DNA from: Streptomyces luteolifulvus
GTDB taxonomy: Bacteria > Actinomycetota > Actinomycetes > Streptomycetales > Streptomycetaceae
DNA: 64,000 nucleotides
Assembly (NCBI RefSeq): GCF_008806595.1
Contig: NZ_VZRB01000040.1
Span: forward strand, 1-64,000
Direction: 5' to 3'
Under the pieces are notes generated by a model, which was not told the DNA's origin, searched no databases, and saw only the letters and a program-made list of their open reading frames with translations. Both the position numbers and the translations under genes were made by a program. Numbering within the stretch: position 1 is the stretch's first letter; each line of letters starts with the position of its first letter. Positions 40,171 through 48,624 of this stretch are shown piece by piece.

Positions 40171-40974
40171 TCACACGAGCAGGTCGTCGACTTGAGCTTC
40201 CCCCTCACGGTACCGGCGGGCGATCTCCGCGCTGCAGTCGTCCGCCGTGCGCTGCAGCCGCTGCCGCCGCCGGGACACCTGCTGCTCGTACCGCACCAGC
40301 CGCCCCATCGCGGAGTTCAGCTCCGGGTCGGTACGGGCGTCCAGGTCGGAGAGCTCGACCTCGGCGAGCATCTCCGCGGCCAGCAGCCGGTACTCCTCGC
40401 TGTGCGGTGTGCCGAGTGTCACATGGCGGGCCGAGGAGCGGTGGCGGGCCGGGGCGTCGGTCAGGATCTGCGGAAGACGCTCCACCACGGAGCCCTCCCG
40501 CAGGTCCGCCCCGGGTTCCGCCTGCGGGTCCACGCCGGTGTCCGCGGCCGGCTTCGGCCCGCGGCGGGCCAGCTCCGCCCGCAGGATGTCGATCCGGCCC
40601 TGGAGCAGCCGCCGTACGTAGCTGAGGTCGGCCTCGTCCCGCTGGGCGTCGCGGCGCAGGGTGCGCAGCTCGGGCAGGCTCAGCAGGGTCAGCTCGTGCT
40701 CGGGCGGATCCGCGGGCAGCGGCGGGCTGTCGGTGCGCTGCACGGGCGGCCGCGGGGCCTCCCAGCCGTCCGAGGGGATCTCTCCCGCGAGGATCTCCCC
40801 CGCACGGACCTCTACCGCGCGCACCTCCCCCGCGTGGATCTCCGCCCTGTGCGCCTCCCCCGCCCGAATCTCCTCGGCGCGGACCTCTCCCGTGCGAACC
40901 TCTCCCGTGCGGACAGCTTCCGCGCGGATCGACGAGACGGCCCCGGGCGGCTGCCCCGTACTCGGTGTGCTCAT
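40171..40974 (-). CDS. rsiG: RsiG-like c-di-GMP-responsive anti-sigma factor (WhiG antagonist)
   Basis: RsiG with bound c-di-GMP sequesters the sporulation sigma factor WhiG. The 267-residue protein carries both copies of the c-di-GMP signature E(X)3S(X)2R(X)3Q(X)3D without a mismatch: EADLSYVRRLLQGRID near residue 112 and EQQVSRRRQRLQRTAD near residue 233. They sit on two antiparallel long helices. Unusually, residues 17-66 are about nine imperfect five-residue repeats of the type R-A-G-E-V/I, an acidic/basic heptad-free extension. The gene is divergent from dtd. Confidence 0.9.
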   Translation of the reverse strand: MSTPSTGQPPGAVSSIRAEAVRTGEVRTGEVRAEEIRAGEAHRAEIHAGEVRAVEVRAGEILAGEIPSDGWEAPRPPVQRTDSPPLPADPPEHELTLLSLPELRTLRRDAQRDEADLSYVRRLLQGRIDILRAELARRGPKPAADTGVDPQAEPGADLREGSVVERLPQILTDAPARHRSSARHVTLGTPHSEEYRLLAAEMLAEVELSDLDARTDPELNSAMGRLVRYEQQVSRRRQRLQRTADDCSAEIARRYREGEAQVDDLLV

Positions 40975-41131
40975 GTGCCTCTACCGTCCCCTCGACCGGC
41001 GTGTGGGAGCATCGTGCCACCCCAAGTGGCCGCTATGTGACCGAGTGCCCCCGATCGGCCCCAGATGGGGGGTTAAGGATCAAAAAGAAGCCCCGTACGA
41101 GCCGACGCGGGCGCACGGCATGATGGTCGGC

Positions 41132-41557
41132 ATGCGTGCAGTGGTGCAGAGGGTGGACGGTGCGAGCGTCGTCGTGGACGGCGAGACGGTCGGGGCGATC
41201 GAGGGCGAGGGGCTGTGCGTCCTGGTCGGGGTGACCCATGAGGACACCAAGGAGAAGGCGGCCCAACTGGCCCGCAAGCTCTGGTCGATCCGCATGCTGG
41301 CGGACGAGAGGTCGTGCAGCGACATCGACGCCCCGCTCCTCGTCATCAGCCAGTTCACGCTCTACGGCGACGCCCGCAAGGGCCGCCGCCCCACCTGGAA
41401 CGCGGCGGCGCCGGGCGATGTCGCCGAGCCGCTGGTCGACGAGGTGGTGGCCCAGCTGCGTTCGCTGGGCGCGACGGTGGCGACGGGCCGGTTCGGCGCG
41501 AAGATGCGGGTCTCGCTGACGAACGACGGCCCGTTCACGGTCCTGCTGGAGATCTAG
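41132..41557 (+). CDS. dtd: D-aminoacyl-tRNA deacylase
   Basis: Removes D-amino acids (and Gly from tRNA-Ala) mischarged on tRNA. The 141 residues begin MRAVVQRVDGASV, as typical for DTD. The catalytic cross-subunit motifs SQFTLYGDARKGRRP (near 75) and NDGPFT (near 130) are intact. Several in-frame upstream Met codons exist, but only this start matches the family N-terminus. It is a single gene between rsiG and ygfZ. Confidence 0.96.
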   Translation: MRAVVQRVDGASVVVDGETVGAIEGEGLCVLVGVTHEDTKEKAAQLARKLWSIRMLADERSCSDIDAPLLVISQFTLYGDARKGRRPTWNAAAPGDVAEPLVDEVVAQLRSLGATVATGRFGAKMRVSLTNDGPFTVLLEI

Positions 41558-41601
41558 GCGTATCCAGGGCGCCAGGACAGATCCAGAGCTCCGGGACAGA
41601 T

Positions 41602-42567
41602 CTACGGCTCTACGACGACTTCCTGGGCCGCCGCCGTCGAGTCCGCGACGAGCGGCGCGTCCACCGGTACGTTCCGTTTGACCAGGGCGAGGGCGACCGG
41701 GCCGAGTTCGTGGTGGCGTACGGACGTCGTGATGAAGCCGATCTTGCGGCCGTCGGGGGCCTCGTCCGCGACCCGGAGCTCCGTGCCCGGCGCCGGCAGA
41801 TGGACCTCGCTGCCGTCCAGATGCAGGAAGACGAGCCGGCGCGGCGGCTTGCCCAGGTTCTGGACGCGGGCGACCGTCTCCTGACCGCGGTAGCAGCCCT
41901 TCTGCAGATGCACGGCCGTGCCGATCCAGCCCAGCTCGTGCGGGATGGTGCGGTGGTCGGTCTCGAAGCCGAGGCGGGGGCGGTGCTGCTCGACGCGCAG
42001 GGCCTCGTACGCGAGGATCCCGACCGGCGGGCCGGACTTCTCGGCGTACGATTCCAGGTCGGCGCGCGGGAGGAAGAGATCACGGCCGTACGGCGTCTCG
42101 CGGACGACGACGCCCTCGGGGACCTCGGCGATGGAACCGGCGGGCAGGTGCACGACCGCGAAGTCGGCGGTGCGGTCGGCGACCTCGACGCGGTAGAAGA
42201 ACTTCATCGACTCGAGGTACGCGATCAGCGCGTCCTGCGTGCCGGGTTCGACATGCGCCCAGACCGTCTCGCCGTCGTCGACGAGATACAGCGCGTGCTC
42301 GATGTGGCCGTGCGCGGACAGGATCAGCGCCTCGGTGGCCTGGCCGGAAGGCAGCTCGCTGACATGCTGGGTGAGCAGCAGGTGCAGCCAGCTCAGCCGG
42401 TCGTCGCCGGTGACGGTGATGACTCCGCGGTGCGAGAGGTCCACGAAGCCGGTGCCGTCGGCGAGGGCGCGCTGCTCGCGGAACAGGTCGCCGTAGTGGG
42501 CGGCGACGCCTTCGTCCACGCCTTCGGCGGGGACGGCGCCGGGCAGGGACAGCAGTGGGCTCTTCAT
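41602..42567 (-). CDS. ygfZ: folate-binding protein YgfZ
   Basis: A tetrahydrofolate-dependent protein that supports Fe-S enzyme maintenance. The 321 residues have a GcvT-like fold (about 30-230) and the family motif KGCYRGQE with its conserved Cys near residue 225. The C-terminal beta-barrel follows. The start MKSPLLSLPGA was chosen over an extension reading into nur. It lies 10 bp downstream of nur on the same strand, so the two are probably co-transcribed, as in other streptomycetes. Confidence 0.93.
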   Translation of the reverse strand: MKSPLLSLPGAVPAEGVDEGVAAHYGDLFREQRALADGTGFVDLSHRGVITVTGDDRLSWLHLLLTQHVSELPSGQATEALILSAHGHIEHALYLVDDGETVWAHVEPGTQDALIAYLESMKFFYRVEVADRTADFAVVHLPAGSIAEVPEGVVVRETPYGRDLFLPRADLESYAEKSGPPVGILAYEALRVEQHRPRLGFETDHRTIPHELGWIGTAVHLQKGCYRGQETVARVQNLGKPPRRLVFLHLDGSEVHLPAPGTELRVADEAPDGRKIGFITTSVRHHELGPVALALVKRNVPVDAPLVADSTAAAQEVVVEP

Positions 42568-42577
42568 ATGACCAAGC

Positions 42578-43030
42578 CTACGACTCGGTAGTTGAACTCT
42601 TTGAAGTTGAACTCTTGAGCTGACAGTTCTTGCACCGGCCGAAGATCGCAAAGTGCTTCATGTCCGTGTCGAAGCCGAAGGTCTCGCGCAGCTTGGCGGT
42701 GAAGTCGGCGGCCACCGCGACATCGGCCTCGATCACATCGGTGCAGTCGCGGCAGACGAGATGGATGTGGTGGTGCCGGTCCGCGAGGTGGTAGGTGGGG
42801 GCGCCGTGCCCGAGGTGGGCGTGGGAGACCAGACCGAGCTCCTCCAGCAGCTCCAGGGTCCGGTACACCGTGGAAATGTTGACCCCCGACGCCGTCTTCC
42901 TCACTTCCACGAGGATGTCGTCGGGGGTCGCATGCTCCAGGGTGTCCACGGCTTCGAGCACAAGTTGCCGCTGCGGGGTCAGCCGGTAGCCGCGCTGCCG
43001 CAGATCACTCTTCCAGTCGGTGCTCACCAC
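42578..43030 (-). CDS. nur: Fur-family nickel-responsive regulator Nur
   Basis: Represses nickel uptake and affects Fe-superoxide dismutase expression in Streptomyces. The 150 residues have a winged-helix DNA-binding half (1-80; GYRLTPQRQLVLEAV, VNISTVYRTLELLEELG) and a dimerisation half with metal ligands in RHHHIHLVCRDC and HFAIFGRCKNC. The His-rich segment and the gene order beside ygfZ favour Nur over Fur or Zur. It starts at GTG 43030 or GTG 43027. Confidence 0.88.
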   Translation of the reverse strand: MVSTDWKSDLRQRGYRLTPQRQLVLEAVDTLEHATPDDILVEVRKTASGVNISTVYRTLELLEELGLVSHAHLGHGAPTYHLADRHHHIHLVCRDCTDVIEADVAVAADFTAKLRETFGFDTDMKHFAIFGRCKNCQLKSSTSKSSTTES

Positions 43031-43046
43031 ACCGGAAAGTCTATGG

Positions 43047-43622
43047 CTACTTGAAGAAGGCGATCCCGTCGTCCGGCATGTCGTCCGGGAGGGCCTTGGC
43101 CCAGCGTTCGACGTCCTCCGGAGTGACGACCTTCTTCAGGTGGGCGGACATGTACGGGCGCAGTTCGACCTCGGGGGTCTGCTTCTCACCGACCCACATG
43201 AGGTCGCTCTTCACATAGCCGTAGAGCCGCTTGCCGCCGGTGTACGGGCCGGAGGCGGCGGTGCGGGCGACCGCGTCCGTGACCAGGTCGATCTGCGGCT
43301 TCTGCTTGGCCAGCTCGCCGTACCAGATCTCGACGACGCCGTCGTCGCGGGTCATCGTGACCTCGACCTTGCGGTCGGCGTCGATGCGCCAGAAAGCGGA
43401 CTCGGACTCCAGGGGGCGGACCTTGTTCCCGTCGTTGTCCAGCACCCAGGTGTGGGAGTGGTACTCCAGGAAGTCCCGGCCGTCGTGTGTGAAGGCGACC
43501 TCCTGTCCGAAGTTGCACTTCTCGGCGCCGGGGAAGTCGTGCACGCCCGCGCCCGCCCAGTTGCCGAGCAGGAAGGCGAGGGGGACGAGGTCCTTGTGGA
43601 GGTCGGAGGGGATCTCGATCAT
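43047..43622 (-). CDS. nitrobindin-like (FABP family, THAP4-type) heme-binding beta-barrel protein
   Basis: A 191-residue protein beginning LHKDLVPLAFLLGNWAGAG, the GxWxGxG-type strand of bacterial nitrobindins. It continues with EYHSHTWVLDNDG and FWRIDADRKVEV. Nitrobindins bind ferric heme in a ten-stranded barrel and scavenge NO or peroxynitrite. The usual proximal His near the C-terminus is not obvious here (the tail is DDMPDDGIAFFK), so heme binding is uncertain. It lies between the 32-residue membrane peptide gene and nur on the same strand. Confidence 0.85.
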   Translation of the reverse strand: MIEIPSDLHKDLVPLAFLLGNWAGAGVHDFPGAEKCNFGQEVAFTHDGRDFLEYHSHTWVLDNDGNKVRPLESESAFWRIDADRKVEVTMTRDDGVVEIWYGELAKQKPQIDLVTDAVARTAASGPYTGGKRLYGYVKSDLMWVGEKQTPEVELRPYMSAHLKKVVTPEDVERWAKALPDDMPDDGIAFFK

Positions 43623-43645
43623 GAGGAGAAGTTCCTAGACGTGGG

Positions 43646-43744
43646 TCAGCGCTGGCCCTGGTACAGCTTCTTCACGGCCAGTCCGGCGAAGGCGAGGACG
43701 CCGACGCAGACCAGCGCCAGAAGGGTTTCGAAGAAGATCTCCAC
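43646..43744 (-). CDS. 32-residue single-span membrane peptide
   Basis: Starts at GTG with RBS gaggag, encodes EIFFETLLALVCVGVLAFAG and ends KKLYQGQR: one membrane helix and a basic tail. It lies 23 bp upstream of the nitrobindin-like gene and is probably co-transcribed with it. Similar short peptides occur at this place in other streptomycetes, as I recall. The function is unknown. Confidence 0.65.
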   Translation of the reverse strand: MEIFFETLLALVCVGVLAFAGLAVKKLYQGQR

Positions 43745-43848
43745 GGGGTGCTCCTCGGGATGAGCGTGGTGCGGTAGGTACACAGGGCCGGGCCCCAGCT
43801 TAGTCGGCCGGGACCCGGGGCCGTCCGTGAGGTACACCCACGCCAAAG

Positions 43849-44745
43849 TCAGCCGAGCAGCTGGCTCTGCAGGGTCACGGTCTGGTGGAACGGGACGGCG
43901 GGGGCGGTGCCCTTGCGGGACTGCACGATCACCGCGACGACGTCACCGGCGGCCAGGTAGGCATGTCGGACCTGCTCGGCGCCGTACGGCTTGGACTCGA
44001 CCTGTACGGAACGCTCGACGTGTGAGACCCGGGACCTCAGGGTCAGCGTCTCGTCGAAGGAGGACGCGTCGGCGCCGCGCACCGCGTACACCGGGGTGTC
44101 GTAGGAGACGACACTGCCGTACAAGGTTTCCGCGATCTCCGCCGTGCCGAACTGAAGCAGGTAGACGCGGGTCCGGGTGCCGTCCTGGGTGGTCCAGCCG
44201 CGCGCGGCGATGTGCCGGAGCCCATGGTCGACGAGCTTTTGTCCGAGCTCGTCCCGTTCCTCCTTGACCGCGTATTCCGCCAAGTAGTCCTTCGTCTCCA
44301 GCCAGCCGTCCGTGCCGTTCAGCGCCTTGTCCTGCGTTGCTCCCTCCGGGGCGGGCAGAAGGAGGGCTCGCAGATCGGCGTGGTGCGCGCCCGCCGGGTT
44401 CGACTCGGCGAAGGGCGCGGGGCTGCCCGACGGGAGCGGCGGCCTGGTGAGCGTGGGGAAGTCCCAGCGCCCGTCCGACTCCGTCGCCAGCCCCGGTACG
44501 TCCGTCCGCTCCATCCGCGTGATCCCGTACGCCGTCGCCGTTCCGACCGCCGCGAAGACGAGGACGGCGGCGGTCCAGCGCAGGGCGGCACGCAGTACTC
44601 GGCGGTCCTTGGGCGCCGCGGGCGCCGGCGCGGAGGGCGGCGCCTCCGGCGGCGGGGGCAGCACGGTCTGCGGCTGCTCGACGACGACCGGCGAGGTGAG
44701 CTCCGGCTCCGGCGTCTCGTCCGTGGCCCTCGGCTGCTCGGTCAT
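43849..44745 (-). CDS. single-span membrane-anchored protein of unknown function (operon gene 3)
   Basis: A 298-residue protein with a Pro/Glu-rich cytoplasmic N-terminus (1-50), one membrane helix (about 54-75) and an extracytoplasmic domain. The external part contains LNGTDGWLETKDYLAEY, LRHIAARGWTTQDGTRTRVYLLQF and AYLAAGDVVAVIVQSRKG. It resembles the protein at 45644-46408 (DGW, a GW turn and a VxLxQF strand in the same order), so the two are probably paralogues. It overlaps the upstream gene by 4 bp. Confidence 0.8.
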   Translation of the reverse strand: MTEQPRATDETPEPELTSPVVVEQPQTVLPPPPEAPPSAPAPAAPKDRRVLRAALRWTAAVLVFAAVGTATAYGITRMERTDVPGLATESDGRWDFPTLTRPPLPSGSPAPFAESNPAGAHHADLRALLLPAPEGATQDKALNGTDGWLETKDYLAEYAVKEERDELGQKLVDHGLRHIAARGWTTQDGTRTRVYLLQFGTAEIAETLYGSVVSYDTPVYAVRGADASSFDETLTLRSRVSHVERSVQVESKPYGAEQVRHAYLAAGDVVAVIVQSRKGTAPAVPFHQTVTLQSQLLG

Positions 44746-45647
44746 GCCGCCTCCCCCGGCTCCGCGATGCGGTCGAGCTGTGTGCGCAGGAGCAACGCGA
44801 CTTCCTTGCTGTCGAGTGGCTTCACTCCGTCCGCGGCGGCGGTGACCAGGATGTCTCCCACGTACGCGGAGCAGAACATCGAGTCGAGGTCCTCGTCGGC
44901 GTCCTTGGGCGGCAGGAAGCACCGGGCGTTCTTGTGGCCCTTGATCTCCGGGCCCTTGCGGAAGACGTCCAGGGCGTCGAGGAACTCGTTCTGGAACGTC
45001 GAGATGTTGCGGACCGCGGCCTTGCTGTCCATCTGGGCCAGCCTGATGCTCACCGCGGCGATGTCCTCGTTGTTGTAGGCACGGGCCTCGTGGGTGTAGT
45101 AGCTGCGCATCGCCATGCCCTGGATGCGCAGCTTGTCGATCTTCTCCTCCAGCCGCTTGCGCTGGGAGCGGGGGAGGTCGCTCAGGGACTCCTTCTGCAG
45201 GGCCGTGGCCCGGGCGCCGTCGAGCTGGACGTCGGAGCCGTATGCGCCGAGGTCGGGCCCTCGGCTCCAGCCGTCGGTCCCGCCGTAGGGAACGAGCACC
45301 CCGGCGAGGCCTTTCCGGGCCGCCGCCTTCGTCTCCTCGGCCTCGGCCTTGGCCTTGGCCTTCGGGAACTTCCAGACCGGGGCGCCGGCGTCGCGGTCGG
45401 CACCGTCCACGGTCACGACGGTGTAGCCGACCCCGGCGACGACGGCTCCCGCCAGCAGCACGGAACCGGCGACGGCGGCGAGGCGCCCCCGGCGGATGCG
45501 CTTCCCGGGCGGCTCGGGTACGACGGGAACATCGGACGCGCCGGGAACGTCGGACGCGACGGCCACGTCCGGCTCGACAGTCGCACCCGGCTCGACGGGC
45601 GCGTCCGGCTCGACGGGCTCGACGGGCTCGCTCTGGTTCTCGCTCAC
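44742..45647 (-). CDS. single-span membrane-anchored protein of unknown function (operon gene 2)
   Basis: A 301-residue protein. The acidic, Val/Pro/Glu/Asp repeat-like cytoplasmic N-terminus (1-47) is followed by one membrane helix (about 57-78). An Ala/Lys/Glu helical stalk (about 94-112) leads to a mostly helical external domain with two Cys (NARCFLPP and MFCSAYVGDI) that could pair. It overlaps both neighbours by 4 bp. No family is recognised. Confidence 0.8.
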   Translation of the reverse strand: MSENQSEPVEPVEPDAPVEPGATVEPDVAVASDVPGASDVPVVPEPPGKRIRRGRLAAVAGSVLLAGAVVAGVGYTVVTVDGADRDAGAPVWKFPKAKAKAEAEETKAAARKGLAGVLVPYGGTDGWSRGPDLGAYGSDVQLDGARATALQKESLSDLPRSQRKRLEEKIDKLRIQGMAMRSYYTHEARAYNNEDIAAVSIRLAQMDSKAAVRNISTFQNEFLDALDVFRKGPEIKGHKNARCFLPPKDADEDLDSMFCSAYVGDILVTAAADGVKPLDSKEVALLLRTQLDRIAEPGEAA

Positions 45648-46408
45648 AGGCGCTCCATCTGCCGCTTGGCCAGGTCCATGATCGTCTTCTTGGCGATCGG
45701 CTTGCTGTCGTTGACCCAGATCTCCATCGCGATGTCACCGCGCCAGGCCTGCGCCTCGGCGCTGTACAGCGGCAGGTAGCCCGGCTTCGTCTCGGGCCGG
45801 GTGTGGACGTACGCCATGCCGTCCCCGGTGCCGGGGATGGTCCAGCTGTCGGTGGCCTCCTTGTCCATCGCCCAGTACTGGCCGTTGTCGCTGGAGCCGG
45901 AGGCGGCCATGCCCTCTTCCTGCCGGAACTGGATGAGCCGGATCTCCACGCTGTACGTCCTGCCGACCCGCCAGCCGGTGACGGCCGCCCGGCGGAACTC
46001 GTCGCCGACGAGATCGGAGTAGGCCTCGCCCGGCCTCTTGAAGCTGCCGACGTAACCGGCCAGGCTCATCCAGCCGTCGGCGGCCAGCCAGTCGGCCTCC
46101 GTTGCCCCGCTCGGCTTCCTCAGCAGCAGCTTGCGCAGGTCCCCGTCGGTCTTCACCCGGCGGTCCTGTGCGGCCGACAGCGGCTCGGGGCCCTTCCCCT
46201 CGGCCTGGGCGAGCGCCGGCTGCGAGAGCGAGGGCAGCTTTGTGGGCTTGCGGTCGGCCTGGATGAGGTAGCCGGCGCAGGTGCCGGCCACCAGGCCGAG
46301 CACGGCGGCGCCGGCGATCAGCAGCGTCGTGCGCCCGCGGCGGCGCGGTCTGACCGGTGCGTCCGGCACGTCCGCTGCTTCTTCGGGTACTTCCAAGACG
46401 TCCCCCAC
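45644..46408 (-). CDS. single-span membrane-anchored protein of unknown function (operon gene 1)
   Basis: A 254-residue protein with basic RPRRRGR before a membrane helix (about 28-48), then an external domain containing AADGWMSLAGYVGSF, RRAAVTGWRVGRTYSVEIRLIQF and MAYVHTRPETKPGYLPLY. It starts at GTG without a clear RBS. It is the first gene of a three-gene operon in which every junction is a 4 bp overlap. It is divergent from the DsrE-like gene. An envelope complex is a reasonable guess. Confidence 0.8.
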   Translation of the reverse strand: MGDVLEVPEEAADVPDAPVRPRRRGRTTLLIAGAAVLGLVAGTCAGYLIQADRKPTKLPSLSQPALAQAEGKGPEPLSAAQDRRVKTDGDLRKLLLRKPSGATEADWLAADGWMSLAGYVGSFKRPGEAYSDLVGDEFRRAAVTGWRVGRTYSVEIRLIQFRQEEGMAASGSSDNGQYWAMDKEATDSWTIPGTGDGMAYVHTRPETKPGYLPLYSAEAQAWRGDIAMEIWVNDSKPIAKKTIMDLAKRQMERL

Positions 46409-46497
46409 AGAACGTGAATGCGCATTCCGTATGCGCGCTTCACAGGAGACTCATGGTCAACGCAAGCAGTTGTAAGGGAGTTGATTACGATTCAGGC

Positions 46498-46860
46498 ATG
46501 GCGAAGAAGCTCGTGATCAAGGTGACCGCGGGGGCCGATGCCCCCGAGCGCTGCTCGCAGGCGTTCACGGTGGCGGCCGTGGCCCTGGCCAGCGGAGTCG
46601 ATGTCTCCCTGTGGCTGACCGGAGAGTCCTCGTGGTTCGCCCTGCCGGGCCGTGCCGCCGAGTTCGAGCTGCCGCACGCCGCGCCACTGCCGGATCTGAT
46701 CGAGGCGATCCTGGCCGGTGGCCGGCTCACGCTGTGCACGCAGTGCGCCGCCCGCCGGGAGATCACGGAGAAGGACGTCATCGAGGGCGTACGGATCGCG
46801 GGGGCGCAGGTGTTCGTGCAGGAGGCGCTGGGGGACGAGACGCAGGCGCTCGTCTACTGA
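46498..46860 (+). CDS. DsrE-family protein
   Basis: A 120-residue Rossmann-like protein. The N-terminal strand KKLVIKVTAGADAPERCSQAF is followed by VDVSLWLTGESSWFALPG. CTQCAARREI near residue 82 has the pair of Cys expected where DsrE-type proteins relay sulfur. It lies near sulfurtransferase and SseC genes, which supports a role in sulfur transfer. It is a single gene convergent with the DUF3099 gene, with a palindromic repeat between them. Confidence 0.85.
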   Translation: MAKKLVIKVTAGADAPERCSQAFTVAAVALASGVDVSLWLTGESSWFALPGRAAEFELPHAAPLPDLIEAILAGGRLTLCTQCAARREITEKDVIEGVRIAGAQVFVQEALGDETQALVY

Positions 46861-46881
46861 GACGCTGAGGCGCTGACGTGC

Positions 46882-46920
46882 TTGGGGGTCCCCCGCTCGA
46901 GCGAAGCCGAGAGTGGGGGA
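46882..46920. repeat. interspersed palindromic repeat, copy 3
   Basis: Same 39 bp element as 3632-3670 and, inverted, 14209-14247, with core ccgctcgagcgaagccgag. It lies between the convergent dsrE-like and DUF3099 genes. Confidence 0.8.
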
Positions 46921-46931
46921 TGCGGCCCTTC

Positions 46932-47192
46932 CTACTGCCGCCGCTTCTTCCCGTCCAGCTCGTCCCACCACTCGTCGGACTTCGGGTCGCCGGAGGGGTC
47001 GTCCCACCAGCGGTCCTCGGGGCCCCGGCGGTTGGCGACCATCGCGGCGAGGGGCGGGATCACCATGGCGACCACGCACATACCGACAGCCACCGGAACC
47101 GACCACAGGCGCACGACTCCCCAGGCCAGGACGAAGAGACCCAGGCAGGTCCCCATCATGGCGAAGTACACGTGCCGTCGCCGTGCGTACAT
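46932..47192 (-). CDS. DUF3099 family membrane protein
   Basis: An 86-residue protein with two membrane helices (about 9-26 and 32-50) after a basic start MYARRRHVYFAMM. It ends in a charged, Trp-rich tail (RWWDDPSG, EWWDELDGKKRR). It matches the actinobacterial DUF3099 pattern. The start was chosen for the tggagg RBS 5 bp upstream. The function is unknown. Confidence 0.85.
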   Translation of the reverse strand: MYARRRHVYFAMMGTCLGLFVLAWGVVRLWSVPVAVGMCVVAMVIPPLAAMVANRRGPEDRWWDDPSGDPKSDEWWDELDGKKRRQ

Positions 47193-47260
47193 GCCTCCAG
47201 GGTAGGCCGACGCAGCGGTCACCCATGGCCGACCGCCGGACGCCGCACGCTCTGGGCAGG

Positions 47261-47308
47261 CCGAAGGGCCGCACCCGGGTGTCCAACCCGGTGGGTGCGG
47301 CCCTTCGG
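47261..47308 (-). terminator. terminator of the sulfurtransferase-sseC unit
   Basis: Perfect 16 bp arms (47261-47276 and 47293-47308) begin 14 bp after the sseC stop codon. The stem is ccgaagggccgcaccc. Confidence 0.85.
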
Positions 47309-47322
47309 ACGTCAGGTCTGGA

Positions 47323-47610
47323 TCAGACCGCGATCGCGACCTCCGCGAGGCCGCCCTGCTGGGCGACGACGGTGCGGTCGGCGGTGGCGCCGGGGACGAG
47401 CGCGCGGACGGTCCATGTGCCCTCCGCGGCGTAGAAGCGGAACTGTCCGGTCGCGGAGGTGGGAACCTCCGCGGTGAACTCGCCGGTCGAGTCGAGCAGT
47501 CGCACGTATCCGACGACGGGCTCGCCGTCGCGGGTCACCTGGCCCTGGATCGTGGTCTCACCGGGCTTGATCGTCGAGGGGTCCGGGCCGCCGGCCTTCG
47601 CTCCACACAT
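47323..47610 (-). CDS. sseC: DUF1416 protein SseC
   Basis: A 95-residue protein starting MCGAKAGGPDPSTIKPGE, with a beta-sandwich (transthyretin-like) pattern GQVTRDGEPVVGYVRLLDS and a conserved Cys at residue 2. SseC is linked to thiosulfate sulfurtransferase in actinobacteria and is thought to help sulfur transfer, but its reaction is unknown. It follows the sulfurtransferase gene by 42 bp and shares its terminator. Confidence 0.92.
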   Translation of the reverse strand: MCGAKAGGPDPSTIKPGETTIQGQVTRDGEPVVGYVRLLDSTGEFTAEVPTSATGQFRFYAAEGTWTVRALVPGATADRTVVAQQGGLAEVAIAV

Positions 47611-47652
47611 GTTCGTTCTCCTGAAGAGGTCTTGAAGGGTCGGTCGGTCGGA

Positions 47653-48498
47653 TTACTTGTTGGCGCCGAGCTCGATCGGCACGCCCACCAGGGAGCCGTA
47701 CTCGGTCCAGGAGCCGTCGTAGTTCTTGACGTTCTCGACACCGAGCAGCTCGTGCAGGACGAACCAGGTCAGGGCCGAGCGCTCGCCGATACGGCAGTAC
47801 GCGATGGTGTCCGTGGCCAGGTCGACGTTCTCCTCGGCGTAGAGCTTCTTCAGCTCGTCGTCCGACTTGAAGGTGCCGTCGTCGTTGGCGTTCTTCGACC
47901 ACGGGATGTTGCGGGCGGTCGGGACGTGGCCGGGGCGCTGCGACTGCTCCTGCGGCAGGTGGGCGGGCGCCAGCAGCTTGCCGGAGAACTCGTCGGGGGA
48001 CCGGACGTCGACCAGGTTCTGGCTGCCGATCGCGGCCACCACGTCGTCGCGGAAGGCGCGGATGGACGTGTCCTGCGGCCGGGCCTTGTAGTCGGTCGCC
48101 GGGCGCTCGGGCACCTCGGTGCCGTCGACCAGCTCGCGGGCGTCGAGCTCCCACTTCTTGCGGCCACCGTCGAGCAGCTTGACGTTCTCGTGGCCGTAGA
48201 GCTTGAAGTACCAGTAGGCGTACGAGGCGAACCAGTTGTTGTTGCCGCCGTAGAGGATCACCAGCGTGTCGTTGGCGATGCCCTTCGCCGACAGGAGCTT
48301 CTCGAAGCCCTCCTGGTCGATGAAGTCACGGCGTACCGGGTCCTGGAGGTCCTTGGTCCAGTCGATCCGGATGGCGTTCTTGATGTGGTTCTTCTCGTAG
48401 GCCGAGGTGTCCTCGTCGACCTCGACGACGGCGATGCTCGGGTCGTCCAGGTGGTCCTGGACCCAGTCGGCGTCGACCAGGACGTCGCTGCGGCTCAT
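47653..48498 (-). CDS. sseA: thiosulfate sulfurtransferase (rhodanese)
   Basis: Transfers sulfane sulfur from thiosulfate to a thiophilic acceptor. The 281 residues hold two rhodanese domains: an inactive N-terminal one (1-125, VVEVDEDTSAYEKNHIKNAI) and a catalytic C-terminal one (145-281) with active-site loop CRIGERS near residue 237. FDVRSPDEF-type strand NLVDVRSPDEFSG is present. It is preceded by the Cys-containing leader peptide at 48625-48705, which suggests control by cysteine supply. In Streptomyces it is often labelled cysA, not the sulfate transporter. Confidence 0.93.
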   Translation of the reverse strand: MSRSDVLVDADWVQDHLDDPSIAVVEVDEDTSAYEKNHIKNAIRIDWTKDLQDPVRRDFIDQEGFEKLLSAKGIANDTLVILYGGNNNWFASYAYWYFKLYGHENVKLLDGGRKKWELDARELVDGTEVPERPATDYKARPQDTSIRAFRDDVVAAIGSQNLVDVRSPDEFSGKLLAPAHLPQEQSQRPGHVPTARNIPWSKNANDDGTFKSDDELKKLYAEENVDLATDTIAYCRIGERSALTWFVLHELLGVENVKNYDGSWTEYGSLVGVPIELGANK

Positions 48499-48604
48499 GC
48501 TCTTTCTCCTCCGGGGCAGTTGCGGCGGGGCGTGCAGGTGAGAGGGTGCGCGCTTGTCTGTCGAGGCAGCGCACAGGTGCCCTGGGCAGGGCGGGGGGGG
48601 GAAT

Positions 48605-48624
48605 GCGGAAGCCGGTGCTTCCGC
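48605..48624 (-). promoter_or_regulatory. hairpin immediately after the leader-peptide stop
   Basis: gcggaagc (48605-48612), cggt loop, gcttccgc (48617-48624): a perfect stem whose 5' base on the leftward strand abuts the leader stop codon. It is a candidate attenuator or anti-attenuator upstream of the sulfurtransferase. Confidence 0.65.
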
